A stretch of DNA of 18,624 nucleotides from NCBI GenBank assembly GCA_903898725.1, contig CAIUGQ010000087.1, forward strand, positions 1 through 18,624, read 5' to 3'. Positions 7,424 through 15,464 of the stretch are shown here, one piece after another. This DNA is from an uncultured Burkholderiales bacterium (GTDB taxonomy: Bacteria; Pseudomonadota; Gammaproteobacteria; Burkholderiales; Burkholderiaceae_E). The notes beneath the pieces are model-generated. The model did no database searches. It saw nothing but the letters and a program-made list of their open reading frames with translations, and had not been told where the DNA came from. Position 1 is the first letter of the stretch. Each line of letters opens with the position of its first letter. A program made the translations under genes and the position numbers.

Positions 7424-8284
7424 TCAGGCGCCGCCGGCGCCCATCGCGGCCAGCATCCGGCCGACCGTCACCGACGCCGGGTCGGCGAGCGGCGCGACGA
7501 TCGAGAAATGATCGGCGCCCCCCACCACTTCCATGCGGACCCGCCGCGCGTCGTCGCTGGCCCAGGCGGCGGCCAGGTCCGTGCTCTGGCGCAGGTACTC
7601 CGGGCCCTCGGCGCCACCGACCAGCAGCGTCCAGTCGCCGTGCGCGGGTGGCGCCATGCCGACCGGCTCGGTGCGGCGCGCCTCGGCCTCGTCCATCACC
7701 AGCGTGTCGTTCAGGTAGCAGAGCCGGATCGGCTCGAGGTCGTACAGGCCGCTGAAGGCGAAGCCGCCCGCCGGACGCGGGCCGGGGCCCGGGTCTGCGG
7801 CGACCGCAGCGGTCAGGTGCCCGCCCGCGGAGTGCCCCCCCACCCAGACGCGCGTCGGGTCGCCGCCGAAGGACGCGGCGTTCGCGATCGCCCAGGCGAC
7901 CGCGGCCCGGCACTGGCGCACCAGCACGTCCATCCGCACGCCGGGCACGAGGTCGTACTCCACGTTCACCACGGCGACGCCATTCGGCACGAAGCCCAGC
8001 GCGACGAAGTCGTTCTGCGCCTTGGTCAGCGACATCCAGTAGCCGCCGTGGATCCAGACCAGCACCGGCGCGGGCGCCGCACCGCGGGCGGCGTAGACGT
8101 TCACCGCCTCACGCTCGCCGGTGCCGTAGCGCACGTCGAGGCGCGGCGCGAGCGTGGCGCGGGCGCGCTCGCCGTCGGCGCCCCAGCGCTCGATGTGGGC
8201 CTGGAAGGTCGGGACCTTGTCGCGGTTGTTGTACTGCGCATCGAGCGCGGCGCGGTCGTAGCCGCGGAAGATCGGATCGGCCAT
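7424..8284 (-). CDS. Alpha/beta hydrolase, kynurenine-formamidase-like
   Basis: A 286-residue cytoplasmic alpha/beta hydrolase with no signal peptide. The oxyanion motif HGGYW is at residues 79-83, the nucleophile S152 is in GGHSAGGH, and the likely catalytic histidine is H259 in GGADHFS. The N-terminal pattern YDRAALDAQYNNRDKVP is typical of bacterial proteins annotated as arylformamidase-like esterases of the HSL/AFMID group. These cleave small ester or formamide bonds, such as N-formylkynurenine, but no other tryptophan catabolic gene (kynA, kynU) is near, so another ester or acyl substrate is equally likely. It begins with ATG preceded by an AAGGA ribosome binding site lying at the end of the acyl-CoA ligase gene, with 4 bp between the genes. 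The two are therefore co-transcribed, with the hydrolase second. Confidence 0.88.
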   Translation of the reverse strand: MADPIFRGYDRAALDAQYNNRDKVPTFQAHIERWGADGERARATLAPRLDVRYGTGEREAVNVYAARGAAPAPVLVWIHGGYWMSLTKAQNDFVALGFVPNGVAVVNVEYDLVPGVRMDVLVRQCRAAVAWAIANAASFGGDPTRVWVGGHSAGGHLTAAVAADPGPGPRPAGGFAFSGLYDLEPIRLCYLNDTLVMDEAEARRTEPVGMAPPAHGDWTLLVGGAEGPEYLRQSTDLAAAWASDDARRVRMEVVGGADHFSIVAPLADPASVTVGRMLAAMGAGGA

Positions 8285-8288
8285 GGCA

Positions 8289-9833
8289 TCAGTCCTTCTT
8301 GGAGGCGGTCGGGGCGGCGGCGGCCTGCTCGCGCAGCACCCGCTTGAGCAGCTTGCCGGTGGCGCTCTTCGGGAGCTCGGCCACCACGTCGACGCGCACC
8401 GGCACCTTGTAGGCCGCGAGATGTTCGCGGCACCAGTCGATCACCTGCTGCCCGGTGAGCCCGGAACCGGGCGTGGCGACCAGCGCCACCGCCACCTGCT
8501 CGTCCTTCACCGGATCGGGGATGCCGTACACCGCGCACTCGTGGACGCCGGGCATCCGGTACAGGTACTGCTCGACCTCGGCCGGCCAGACCTTGAAGCC
8601 GGACACGTTGATCATGTCCTTGACGCGGTCGACGATGAACACGTAGCCCTCGCTGTCCATCCGGCCGATGTCGCCCGAGTGCAGCCAGCCGTCGCGCAGC
8701 GCCTCTGCGGTCTCGGCCGGCCGGTTCCAGTAGCCCGCCATCACGCCGGGTCCGCGGATCACGATCTCGCCCCATTCGCCGCGCGGCCGCTCGCCGCCCG
8801 CTTCGTCGTGGATCGCGATCTCGAAGCCCTCGACCGCGCGGCCCACCGAACCGAAGCGGTGCTCGACCGCGTCGTTGTAGGCGGCGAAAGGCGAGCACTC
8901 GGTCAGCCCGTAGCCCTCGAAGATGCGGCGCCCGAAGCGCTCGGTCCAGCGGCGCGACACCTCCTCGGGCATGGTCGAGGCGGCCGACATCTCGTAGCGG
9001 ATCGAGGACAGGTCGCGCTTCGAGAGGTCCATGCCGAGCAGGCCGATGAAGATCGTCGGCACGCCGAAGAACATCGTGATGCGCTCGCGCTCGATCGCGT
9101 CGAGCACCGCATCGGGCACGAAGCGACGGAACAGGGCCACGGTGGCGCCGGCGTGCACGGCGCCGTTCAGGATGTAGTTCTGGCCGTAGACGTGGAAGAG
9201 CGGCAGGAAGAGCGCGAGCCGGTCGTCGGCGCGGTAGCCCGAGGCCGCCGCGGCGGTGGCGACGTTGGTCGCGATGTTGTGCTGCGTGAGGGTCACGCCC
9301 TTCGGGAAGCCGGTGGTGCCCGACGAGTAGAGCAAGGATGCGGGGTCATCGCTGCGGCGCTCGACCGGTTCGAGCGGGCCGGCCTGCGCGGGCACGGCGG
9401 CGAGCCAGTCGGCCAGCGACTCGGTGCCTGCGGGCGCGGCCCCGGCGGCGGCATCGCACACCAGCACGTGGCGCAGCGCCGGACAGCGCTCGCGCGGCAC
9501 GTGGCCCGCGAGCTCGGCGAGCGTGAGCACCACCGCCGCGCCCGAGTCGCTCAGCAGGTACTCGACCTCGACGGCCTTGAAGATCGCGTTGATCGACACG
9601 GTGACCGCGCCGAGCAGCTGCGCGGCGTAGTAGCCGACGGCGAAGTCGGGCACGTTCGGCAGATAGAGCGCGACCCGGTCGCCCGGGCCGATGCCGTGCC
9701 CGCGCAGCGCATGGGCCAGAGCCGAGGCGCGCGCATCGAGCTCGCCGTAGGAGATCGTCGCGCCCTCGAAGAGGATCGCCGGGTGTGCGGGCGTCTCGGT
9801 GGCCCGTCGGCGCAGCGTGGCGGCCAGGTTCAT
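8289..9833 (-). CDS. AMP-forming acyl-CoA ligase (FadD-like)
   Basis: This 514-residue enzyme of the class I adenylate-forming family shows every core motif: the ATP loop YSSGTTGFPKG (169-179), YGLTE (308-312), the hinge region with D388 in HSGD and DRVKDMINVSGFK (402-414), and the C-terminal PKSATGK with catalytic K494. It activates a carboxylic acid through an acyl-adenylate and transfers it to coenzyme A in the cytoplasm. The sequence resembles medium/long-chain fatty acid or aromatic acid CoA ligases; the acid cannot be assigned. The ATG has a good GGAGG ribosome binding site 6-8 bp upstream. It heads a two-gene operon with the formamidase-like hydrolase and is divergent from a hotdog thioesterase, which suggests a shared acyl-CoA pool. 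Confidence 0.93.
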   Translation of the reverse strand: MNLAATLRRRATETPAHPAILFEGATISYGELDARASALAHALRGHGIGPGDRVALYLPNVPDFAVGYYAAQLLGAVTVSINAIFKAVEVEYLLSDSGAAVVLTLAELAGHVPRERCPALRHVLVCDAAAGAAPAGTESLADWLAAVPAQAGPLEPVERRSDDPASLLYSSGTTGFPKGVTLTQHNIATNVATAAAASGYRADDRLALFLPLFHVYGQNYILNGAVHAGATVALFRRFVPDAVLDAIERERITMFFGVPTIFIGLLGMDLSKRDLSSIRYEMSAASTMPEEVSRRWTERFGRRIFEGYGLTECSPFAAYNDAVEHRFGSVGRAVEGFEIAIHDEAGGERPRGEWGEIVIRGPGVMAGYWNRPAETAEALRDGWLHSGDIGRMDSEGYVFIVDRVKDMINVSGFKVWPAEVEQYLYRMPGVHECAVYGIPDPVKDEQVAVALVATPGSGLTGQQVIDWCREHLAAYKVPVRVDVVAELPKSATGKLLKRVLREQAAAAPTASKKD

Positions 9834-9915
9834 GTCGTGCTCCTCCGCCGCCGATTATCCATGCTTCGCACGGGCGGCTAAGATCGGCGCTTTCCGAACG
9901 CCGCAGACCTGCCCG
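9834..9915. promoter_or_regulatory. Divergent control region between acyl-CoA ligase and thioesterase
   Basis: The 82-bp gap must drive genes in both directions. On the minus strand GATAAT (9854-9859) matches the -10 consensus in five of six positions and lies about 20 bp before the ligase start codon. On the plus strand TAAGAT (9879-9884) is a four-of-six -10 candidate for the thioesterase, with TTATCC 18 bp upstream. The two overlap, so the promoters may compete. The -35 elements are weak on both strands. Confidence 0.35.
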
Positions 9916-10362
9916 ATGTCCGACGCCACGCCCCTCTTTCGCCGCCCCGCCACGCTCGAGTGGCTGACCCAGATCCACAAGGACACCGCGGTCGAGCGGA
10001 TGGGCATCGAGTTCACGCAGGTGGGTCCGGACCGCCTCGTTGCCCGCATGCCGGTCGATGCGCGCACGAGGCAGCCGATGGGCATCCTGCACGGCGGCGT
10101 GTCGGTCGTGCTGGCCGAGACGCTGGGCAGCTGCGCCGCATCGCTGACCCTGCCGCCCGACCGCTATGCGGTGGGCCTGGACATCAACGCGAACCACATC
10201 CGCGCCGTGAAGAGCGGCTGGGTCACCGGCACCTGCACGCCGATCCATGTCGGGCGCAGCACGCAGGTCTGGGCGATCGAGATCCGCGACGAGGCGGGGA
10301 AGCTGACCTGCACGTCGCGGATCACGATGGCGGTGCTGGAGACGAACGCCGCAGGCGGGTGA
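9916..10362 (+). CDS. Hotdog-fold acyl-CoA thioesterase (PaaI/MenI type)
   Basis: A 148-residue single hotdog-domain protein. The signature GILHGGVSVVLAETLGS (residues 56-72) contains H59-G60-G61 and the expected catalytic E68. The following LDINANHIRAV stretch, then WVTGTCTPIHVGRSTQVW, is typical of the EntH/MenI/PaaI branch. These tetramers hydrolyse aromatic or misprimed acyl-CoA or acyl-carrier thioesters and often act as housekeeping or proofreading enzymes. The ATG was chosen over an earlier in-frame start because the chain begins with the usual amphipathic N-terminal helix and the earlier start overlaps the divergent ligase gene. It is divergent from the acyl-CoA ligase, hinting that the pair balances formation and release of the same acyl-CoA, which is inference. 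It is convergent with dctM, 13 bp away. Confidence 0.92.
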   Translation: MSDATPLFRRPATLEWLTQIHKDTAVERMGIEFTQVGPDRLVARMPVDARTRQPMGILHGGVSVVLAETLGSCAASLTLPPDRYAVGLDINANHIRAVKSGWVTGTCTPIHVGRSTQVWAIEIRDEAGKLTCTSRITMAVLETNAAGG

Positions 10363-10375
10363 GACCCCGCCGACC

Positions 10376-12055
10376 TCACTGCGGCGACCGGCCCGCCGGC
10401 GCCGACAGCGCACGCTCGAGCGCGTCGTCGTCCTCGCCCGGCAGCGTCGGCACCTCGATCCGCACGCCCTCGATGCTCGGACCGCCCTTCACCGCCGACC
10501 CCGAGCCGACCAGCCCCGGAAACGCGATGATCGCGGCGACCATCAGGAGCTGGATCACCAGGAACGGGACCGCCCCCCAGTAGATCTGGCTGGTCGCGAT
10601 CTTCGCGATCGGACGCTTCGTCACGCGGTCGACGTAGTCCTGGGCCGGCGCAACGCTGCGCAGGTAGAACAGCGCGAAGCCGAACGGCGGGTGCATGAAC
10701 GAGGTCTGCATGTTCACCGCCAGCAGCACGCCGAACCACACCAGGTCGATGCCGAGCTTGTCGGCCACCGGCGCCAGCAGCGGCACGACGATGAAGGCGA
10801 GCTCGAAGTAGTCGAGGACGAACGCGAGGAAGAAGACCATCACGTTCACCACGATCAGGAACCCGGTCTGGCCGCCGGGGAGCGCGGTCAGCAGGTGCTC
10901 GACCCACAGGTGCCCGTCGACCGCGTAGAAGGTCAGGCTGAAGACGCGCGCGCCGATCAGGATGAAGACCACGAAGACCGTCAGCTTCGCGGTCGAATCC
11001 ATCGCCTGGCGCAGCAGCCCGAGGTCGAGCCTGCGCCGGGCGAGCGCCATCGCGAGCGCGCCGGCCGCACCCATCGCGCCGCCCTCGGTGGGCGTGGCGA
11101 CGCCGAGGAAGATCGTGCCGAGCACCAGGAAGATCAGCAGCAGCGGTGGCACCAGCACGAACACCGCGCGCTCCGCGATCCGGCTGAACAGCCGCAGCCC
11201 GAGCGCGCGGGCCGCGAGCGCGACGGCGAGGCTCGCCCCTGCGCCGACGATCGACGACAGGATGCCCACCTCGTCGGCCGCGGCACCGGCGGGGAGCCAC
11301 AGGGTCGCGAACGCGATGGCCGCCGCGGCGCCGATGCCGACGAGCACCAGCAGCGACCCGTTCCCCGAGCCGCCGTCCGCCTCGCGCAGGCTGCGTGCCT
11401 CGATCGGCAGCGCGGGCACCCAGGCGGGTCGCAGGAACGCGATCGCCACCGTGTAGAGGGCATACGAGCCGGCCAGCATCAGCCCGGGCAGCATCGCGCC
11501 GGCGTACATGTCGCCGACCGAGCGGCCGAGCTGGTCGGCCAGGATGATCAGCACCAGCGACGGCGGGATGATCTGCGCGAGCGTGCCGGAGGCCGCGATC
11601 ACGCCGGTGGCGAAGCGCCGGTCGTAGCCGTAGCGCAGCATGATCGGCAGCGAGATCAGGCCCATCGAGATGACCGACGCGGCCACCACGCCGGTGGTCG
11701 CGGCCAGCAGCGCGCCGACGAAGATGACCGCGAACGCCAGGCCGCCGCGCAGCGGTCCGAAGAGCTGGCCGATGGTGTCGAGCAGGTCCTCGGCCATGCC
11801 GCTGCGCTCGAGGATCAGGCCCATGAAGGTGAAGAACGGCACCGCGAGCAGGGTCTCGTTCGACATCACCCCCCAGACCCGCTCGGGCAGCGCCTGGAAG
11901 ATCGCCGGCGTCAGCAGGCCGAGCTCGATGCCGATCAGGCCGAACACGATGCCGTTGGCGCCGAGGGCGAAGGCCACCGGGTAGCCGAACAGCATGAAGC
12001 CGATCAGCGACACGAACATCAGCGGCGCGAGGTTGTGGGCGATCAGCTCAAGCAT
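10376..12055 (-). CDS. dctM: TRAP transporter large permease DctM (long form)
   Basis: A 559-residue polytopic membrane protein of the DctM/SiaM family, recognisable from ALGANGIVFGLIGIE, NETLLAVPFFTFMGLILERSG, IPPSLVLIILADQLG, ATPTEGGAMGAAGAL and QTSFMHPPFGFALFYLR. It forms the ion-coupled transport channel that takes substrate from DctP. The classical form is about 430 residues; this one is longer, with extra hydrophobic segments in the middle (about residues 225-310) and a polar C-terminal tail of about 40 residues. Such long DctM proteins are known in TRAP systems for 2-oxo acids and related organic acids, so I read this as a natural subfamily and not a fusion. Its ATG overlaps the end of dctQ by 8 bp, implying coupled translation. 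Confidence 0.93.
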   Translation of the reverse strand: MLELIAHNLAPLMFVSLIGFMLFGYPVAFALGANGIVFGLIGIELGLLTPAIFQALPERVWGVMSNETLLAVPFFTFMGLILERSGMAEDLLDTIGQLFGPLRGGLAFAVIFVGALLAATTGVVAASVISMGLISLPIMLRYGYDRRFATGVIAASGTLAQIIPPSLVLIILADQLGRSVGDMYAGAMLPGLMLAGSYALYTVAIAFLRPAWVPALPIEARSLREADGGSGNGSLLVLVGIGAAAAIAFATLWLPAGAAADEVGILSSIVGAGASLAVALAARALGLRLFSRIAERAVFVLVPPLLLIFLVLGTIFLGVATPTEGGAMGAAGALAMALARRRLDLGLLRQAMDSTAKLTVFVVFILIGARVFSLTFYAVDGHLWVEHLLTALPGGQTGFLIVVNVMVFFLAFVLDYFELAFIVVPLLAPVADKLGIDLVWFGVLLAVNMQTSFMHPPFGFALFYLRSVAPAQDYVDRVTKRPIAKIATSQIYWGAVPFLVIQLLMVAAIIAFPGLVGSGSAVKGGPSIEGVRIEVPTLPGEDDDALERALSAPAGRSPQ

Positions 12056-12641
12056 CTTCGGCCTCCTTGCGGCGACGGATCTCTTCGGCGAGCAATGCCT
12101 CGGCGCTGGGCCCGGTCTGGCGCACCACCGGATCGGGCGCGCGGCCGAGCAGGAACGCGACGCGCTTGATCAGCTCGGACAGTCCCTGGAGCACCAGCAG
12201 CGCGAAGCCGACCGGCATCAGCAGCCGGGCCGGCCAGACGATCAGGCCGCCCGCATTGCTCGAGACCTCGCCGCGCGTCCAGGCCTCGACGAACGGCGAC
12301 CAGGACAGCACCAGGATCAGCAGGCACATCGGCATCAGGAAGAGCACGGTGCCGACGACCTCGATCCACGCCTGCCCGCGCGGCGACAGCCGGCTCGCGA
12401 GGATGTCGATGCGCACGTGCTGGTTGTGGCGCAGCGTGTACCCGGCGCACAGCAGGAACACGGCGGAGAACAGGTACCACTGCACTTCGAGCCATGCGTT
12501 CGAGCTGACGCTGAAGGTGTAGCGCACGACGGCATTGCCGGCGCTGATCAGGACGGCGACGAGCACGAGCCACAACGCGGTTCGACCGACGCGCTCGTTG
12601 AGGGCGTCGATGGCGCGCGATGCGCCGATCAGGGCATTCAT
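12048..12641 (-). CDS. dctQ: TRAP transporter small permease DctQ
   Basis: A 197-residue protein with four predicted membrane segments (about 22-42, 54-72, 93-115 and 135-157) and the DctQ signature around NQHVRIDILASRL (73-85). DctQ is the scaffold-like small subunit of the permease; together with DctM it forms the inner membrane complex that receives cargo from DctP. The C-terminal 30 residues are charged, Arg/Glu-rich and cytoplasmic. The ATG is preceded by TGGAG, about 5 bp upstream, on the minus strand. It lies 70 bp after dctP, a gap that contains a strong hairpin, and overlaps dctM by 8 bp. Confidence 0.92.
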   Translation of the reverse strand: MNALIGASRAIDALNERVGRTALWLVLVAVLISAGNAVVRYTFSVSSNAWLEVQWYLFSAVFLLCAGYTLRHNQHVRIDILASRLSPRGQAWIEVVGTVLFLMPMCLLILVLSWSPFVEAWTRGEVSSNAGGLIVWPARLLMPVGFALLVLQGLSELIKRVAFLLGRAPDPVVRQTGPSAEALLAEEIRRRKEAEDA

Positions 12642-12682
12642 GGGGACTCCAGGAGAGGGGGACCGAACGCGGCGCGGGCATC

Positions 12683-12699
12683 CCGGGGCCGGGCCCCGG
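12683..12699 (-). terminator. Intercistronic hairpin between dctP and dctQ
   Basis: CCGGGGC and GCCCCGG (7-bp perfect arms around a 3-nt loop) lie just after the dctP stop on the transcribed strand. No T-run follows, so it is more likely a partial terminator or an RNA-stabilising stem. Such stems fit the general need for more periplasmic binding protein than permease. Confidence 0.4.
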
Positions 12700-12711
12700 A
12701 ACGCCGCCGCG

Positions 12712-13806
12712 TCAGTTGCGACCGGCGCGCTGCGCGCTGATCGCGAAGCTCTCGAACCGGTGCTCGGCGACCGCCGACCACTGGACCTGCTCGTCCCGGA
12801 ACCGGCGGTACGACTCGTAGACCTTCTTGAATCGCGGGTTCGCCGCCGAGGTCTCGTCGAACAGCTCGTTGGCCGCGCGCCAGCAGGCGACCAGCACCTC
12901 GTTGGGGAACGGCACGATGCGCGCGCCGCCAGCGATCAGCCGCTTGAGGGCGGCCGGGTTCATTGCGTCGTAGCGCGCGAGCATCGAGACGTTGGCCTCG
13001 TGGCAGGCCGCCTCGAGGATGGCCCTGTACTCCGGCGGCAGCGCCGCCAGCGCCTTCTCGCCGACGAACAGATCGATCTCGGTGCTGCCTTCCCAGAAGC
13101 CCGGGTAGTAGTAGTTCCTGGCGACCTTGAAGAAGCCGAGCTTCTCGTCGTCGTACGGTCCGATCCACTCGGCCGCGTCGATCGTGCCCTTCTCGAGCGC
13201 CGGGTAGATGTCGCCGGCGGCGATCTGCTGCGGCACCACGCCGAGCTTCGAGAGCACCGCGCCACCGAACCCGCCGATGCGGAACTTCAGGCCCTTGAGG
13301 TCCTCGAGGGTCTTGATCTCCTTGCGGAACCAGCCACCCATCTGCGCGCCGGTATTGCCTGCCGGGAAGTTGACGATGCCGTAGTCCTTCATGAACTCGC
13401 GCGTCAGCTCCAGGCCTCCGCCGTGCTGCATCCACGCGTTCTGCTGGCGGGCGTTCAGACCGAACGGCACCGCGCAGGCGAACGCGAAGGTCGGATCCTT
13501 GCCATAGAAGTAGTACGGCGCGGTGTGCGCGCACTCCACGGTGCCGTTCTGCACCGCGTCGACCACCGAGAACGGCGGCACGATCTCGCCGGCGGCGAAG
13601 ACCTTGATCTGGAAGCGTCCGCCGGTGGCCGCGGCGACGCGCCGCGCCACGGTCTCGGCAGCGCCGTAGATCGTGTCGAGGCTCTTCGGAAAGCTCGAGG
13701 CGAGCCGCCAGCTCACGGTGGGTCCGCTCTGCGCCGCGGCGGGTGCGGCGATCGAGGCTGCGCCGAGCGCGGCGGCGCCGCGGGCGATGAAGGTCCTGCG
13801 TGTCAT
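12712..13806 (-). CDS. dctP: TRAP transporter substrate-binding protein DctP (TakP-like)
   Basis: A 364-residue periplasmic solute receptor. The N-terminus MTRRTFIARGAAALGAASIA is a twin-arginine-style signal (T-R-R-T-F-I) with a predicted cut near APAAAQ at 24-26. The mature part has the DctP core, with KGLKFRIGGFGG (171-182; R176 is the expected carboxylate-binding arginine), GDIYPALEKGTIDAAEW (198-214) and YYYPGFWEGSTEIDLFV (232-248). The last two segments resemble TakP-type receptors for 2-oxo acids such as pyruvate, so an organic acid cargo is likely but not proven. The start at 13806 has a strong GGGAGGAG site 6 bp upstream; an in-frame start 75 bp earlier would place 25 polar residues before the signal peptide and is rejected. 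It is the first gene of dctPQM and divergent from a sensor kinase. Confidence 0.93.
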   Translation of the reverse strand: MTRRTFIARGAAALGAASIAAPAAAQSGPTVSWRLASSFPKSLDTIYGAAETVARRVAAATGGRFQIKVFAAGEIVPPFSVVDAVQNGTVECAHTAPYYFYGKDPTFAFACAVPFGLNARQQNAWMQHGGGLELTREFMKDYGIVNFPAGNTGAQMGGWFRKEIKTLEDLKGLKFRIGGFGGAVLSKLGVVPQQIAAGDIYPALEKGTIDAAEWIGPYDDEKLGFFKVARNYYYPGFWEGSTEIDLFVGEKALAALPPEYRAILEAACHEANVSMLARYDAMNPAALKRLIAGGARIVPFPNEVLVACWRAANELFDETSAANPRFKKVYESYRRFRDEQVQWSAVAEHRFESFAISAQRAGRN

Positions 13807-13897
13807 TCGGGTCTCCTCCCGGTCGTGTCCGCTGCGTCGCGAAGACGGCGACTCAGCGCCCTCCAAGCGTCGTCGATGCATGCAGGCGCCGCCATTC

Positions 13898-13979
13898 GCA
13901 TCACTACCGCCCGCAGGTACGCATCACCGCGAGACGGCCGTACGCAGTACTACGCAGCCCTGCCGCAGCCGTCTCACGG
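13898..13979. promoter_or_regulatory. Repeat-bearing operator-like region between dctP and the sensor kinase
   Basis: Two tandem copies of GCATCAC-N12-GTACGCA begin at 13898 and 13921, a period of 23 bp or about two helical turns; a third TACGCA is at 13951. An overlapping inverted repeat pairs 13927-13938 (CCGCGAGACGGC) with 13968-13979 (GCCGTCTCACGG) in 11 of 12 positions. This layout suits binding by a dimeric regulator, most simply the NarL-type protein encoded downstream. No binding is shown by the sequence itself. Confidence 0.4.
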
Positions 13980-14016
13980 AACGCAGGCGCGACCGACCCT
14001 TTGCGCGGCGCGCGCG

Positions 14017-14045
14017 TTGACGCCACAGTGGCGACGCGCTCCAAT
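14017..14045 (+). promoter_or_regulatory. Sigma70-type promoter for the sensor kinase/regulator operon
   Basis: TTGACG (14017-14022) and TCCAAT (14040-14045) are separated by the optimal 17 bp and match the consensus in five and four of six positions. The predicted transcript would begin near 14052, after the in-frame ATG at 14044, which favours the ATG at 14086 as the kinase start. Confidence 0.5.
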
Positions 14046-14085
14046 GCGCCGACTCCGGGCCGCCCCGCCCGCCACCGGTGCTCCG

Positions 14086-15462
14086 ATGCGCCCCCGTCAT
14101 CGCCTCGTTGTCCTGGCACTGATTCCGCTGCTGGCCGCTCTGGCCATCATGGCGGGCGTGATCGCCTGGAAGGCCGACCGCCTCGCGGACGAGCAGGTGC
14201 GGGTGCTCGAGGACAGCCTGATGAGCGCCCGGCGCGCCGAGCTCAAGCACTACGTGTCGCTCGCGCTCACCTCGATCCGTCACCTGTACGACGAAGGCCG
14301 CGACGATGCCGCGGCGAAGACCGAGGCGCGCGCCATCCTCGGCGCGATGGGGTTCGGCGACGACGGCTACTTCTTCGTCTACGACCTCGACGGCCGCAGC
14401 CTCGTGCATCCTCGGATGCCGGACATCGTCGGCGAGAACAAGTGGGACCTGGTCGACCCGAGCGGCCTGCGGGTGATCCAGGCCCTGATCGCACGCGCCC
14501 GCGAGGGCGGCGGCTTCCAGCGCTATCTGTGGGAGAAGCCGTCGACCGGCCGCGTCACCGCGAAGCTCGGCTACGCGGTGCAGCTCGAGCGCTGGGGCTG
14601 GATGGTCGGCACCGGCATCTACCTCGACGACGTCGAGGCCGCGCTGCAGTCGATCCGCGACGAGGTCAAGCGCAACATCGCCTCGACGATGAGCATCTTC
14701 GCGGCGGTCGCGCTGCTGTCGGTGCTCGTCGTGTCGGCGGGCGGGCTGCTGCTGAACCTGCGCGACCAGCGCGTGGCCGACCGCAAGCTGCGCGAGCTCG
14801 CCCAGCGGATCGTCACCTCGCAGGAGGAGGAGCGCGCCCGCTTCTCGCGCGAGCTGCACGACGGGCTGAGCCAGCTGCTGGTCTCGCTGAAGTACCAGTT
14901 CGAGCTCGTCGAGCACCGGCTGGTCACGCCCGGCCAGCCGCCGGTGCGCAGCATGAAGAAGGAGCTCGACGGCCTCGGCGAGGCGATCGCCGAGGTCCGC
15001 AGGATCTCGCACGCGCTGCGGCCGAGCGCGCTCGACAACCTCGGGCTCGCCTCGGCGCTCGAGCAGTCGGCCAAGGAGTTCAGTGCCCGCACCGGCATCG
15101 CGGCGAGCTTCCGGCTCGCCGGCGACCGGCAGCCGATCGACGTCTCGCACGATGCGTCCGGCGAGATCGGGGACCGCGCGGTCACCCTGTTCCGCATCGC
15201 CCAGGAGGCCCTCGCCAACGTCGAGCGGCATTCGCGGGCCCGGCAGGTCGAGATCCTGCTGTCCTGCCACGGCGACGGCACCTGCCTGAACATCACCGAC
15301 GACGGCGTCGGCTTCGAGATCGCGCGGACGGAGCGCGACGGCTCGGACGGCATCGGGCTGCGCAACATCCGCGAGCGCATCGAGCATGCCGGCGGCACCC
15401 TCTTCCTGTCGTCGTCGCCGGGTCGCACCGAGCTGCGCGCGACGCTGCCGGTCGCGTCGTGA
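14086..15462 (+). CDS. Cache-domain sensor histidine kinase, NarL-system type
   Basis: A 458-residue membrane kinase. The first membrane segment (about 7-28) is followed by a periplasmic single Cache domain (about 35-195) with the typical GDDGYFFVYDLDGRSLVHP (91-109) and GWMVGTGIYLDDVE, then a second membrane segment (about 200-224). A HisKA_3 domain follows, with phospho-acceptor H258 in RFSRELHDGLSQLL, and a HATPase domain with N378 in ALANVERHS, ITDDGVGF (403-410) and GIGLRNIRERI. Cache domains of this type bind small organic acids outside the membrane. It is divergent from the TRAP operon, so it probably reports the same ligand. An alternative in-frame ATG at 14044 would add 14 Arg/Ala-rich residues but overlaps the predicted -10. 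Neither start has a clear ribosome binding site. Confidence 0.9.
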   Translation: MRPRHRLVVLALIPLLAALAIMAGVIAWKADRLADEQVRVLEDSLMSARRAELKHYVSLALTSIRHLYDEGRDDAAAKTEARAILGAMGFGDDGYFFVYDLDGRSLVHPRMPDIVGENKWDLVDPSGLRVIQALIARAREGGGFQRYLWEKPSTGRVTAKLGYAVQLERWGWMVGTGIYLDDVEAALQSIRDEVKRNIASTMSIFAAVALLSVLVVSAGGLLLNLRDQRVADRKLRELAQRIVTSQEEERARFSRELHDGLSQLLVSLKYQFELVEHRLVTPGQPPVRSMKKELDGLGEAIAEVRRISHALRPSALDNLGLASALEQSAKEFSARTGIAASFRLAGDRQPIDVSHDASGEIGDRAVTLFRIAQEALANVERHSRARQVEILLSCHGDGTCLNITDDGVGFEIARTERDGSDGIGLRNIRERIEHAGGTLFLSSSPGRTELRATLPVAS

Positions 15463-15464
15463 AC

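Noticed and set aside
8283..9881. Plus-strand open frame opposite the acyl-CoA ligase
   Set aside because: The ligase has every catalytic motif; the opposite frame is a compositional artefact.
10376..12055. DctM as a gene fusion
   Set aside because: The additional length consists of membrane segments within a continuous DctM frame, as in known long-form TRAP permeases.
10691..12169. Long plus-strand open frame opposite dctM
   Set aside because: It is rich in Gln/Arg/His/Asp, lacks any domain, and mirrors the clear DctM frame.
13806..13881. Earlier in-frame start for dctP at 13881
   Set aside because: It would put 25 charged residues ahead of the signal peptide, and the strong ribosome binding site sits directly before the ATG at 13806.
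13880..13920. Possible sigma54 promoter for dctP on the minus strand
   Set aside because: One GG-N10-GC spacing exists, but the flanking bases do not fit the -24/-12 consensus, and the adjacent regulator is NarL-type rather than sigma54-dependent.
12535..14085. Long open frame in phase with and upstream of the sensor kinase
   Set aside because: It runs antisense to dctP and dctQ, has Arg/Asp/Val-rich composition typical of a GC-rich shadow frame, and shows no recognisable domain.
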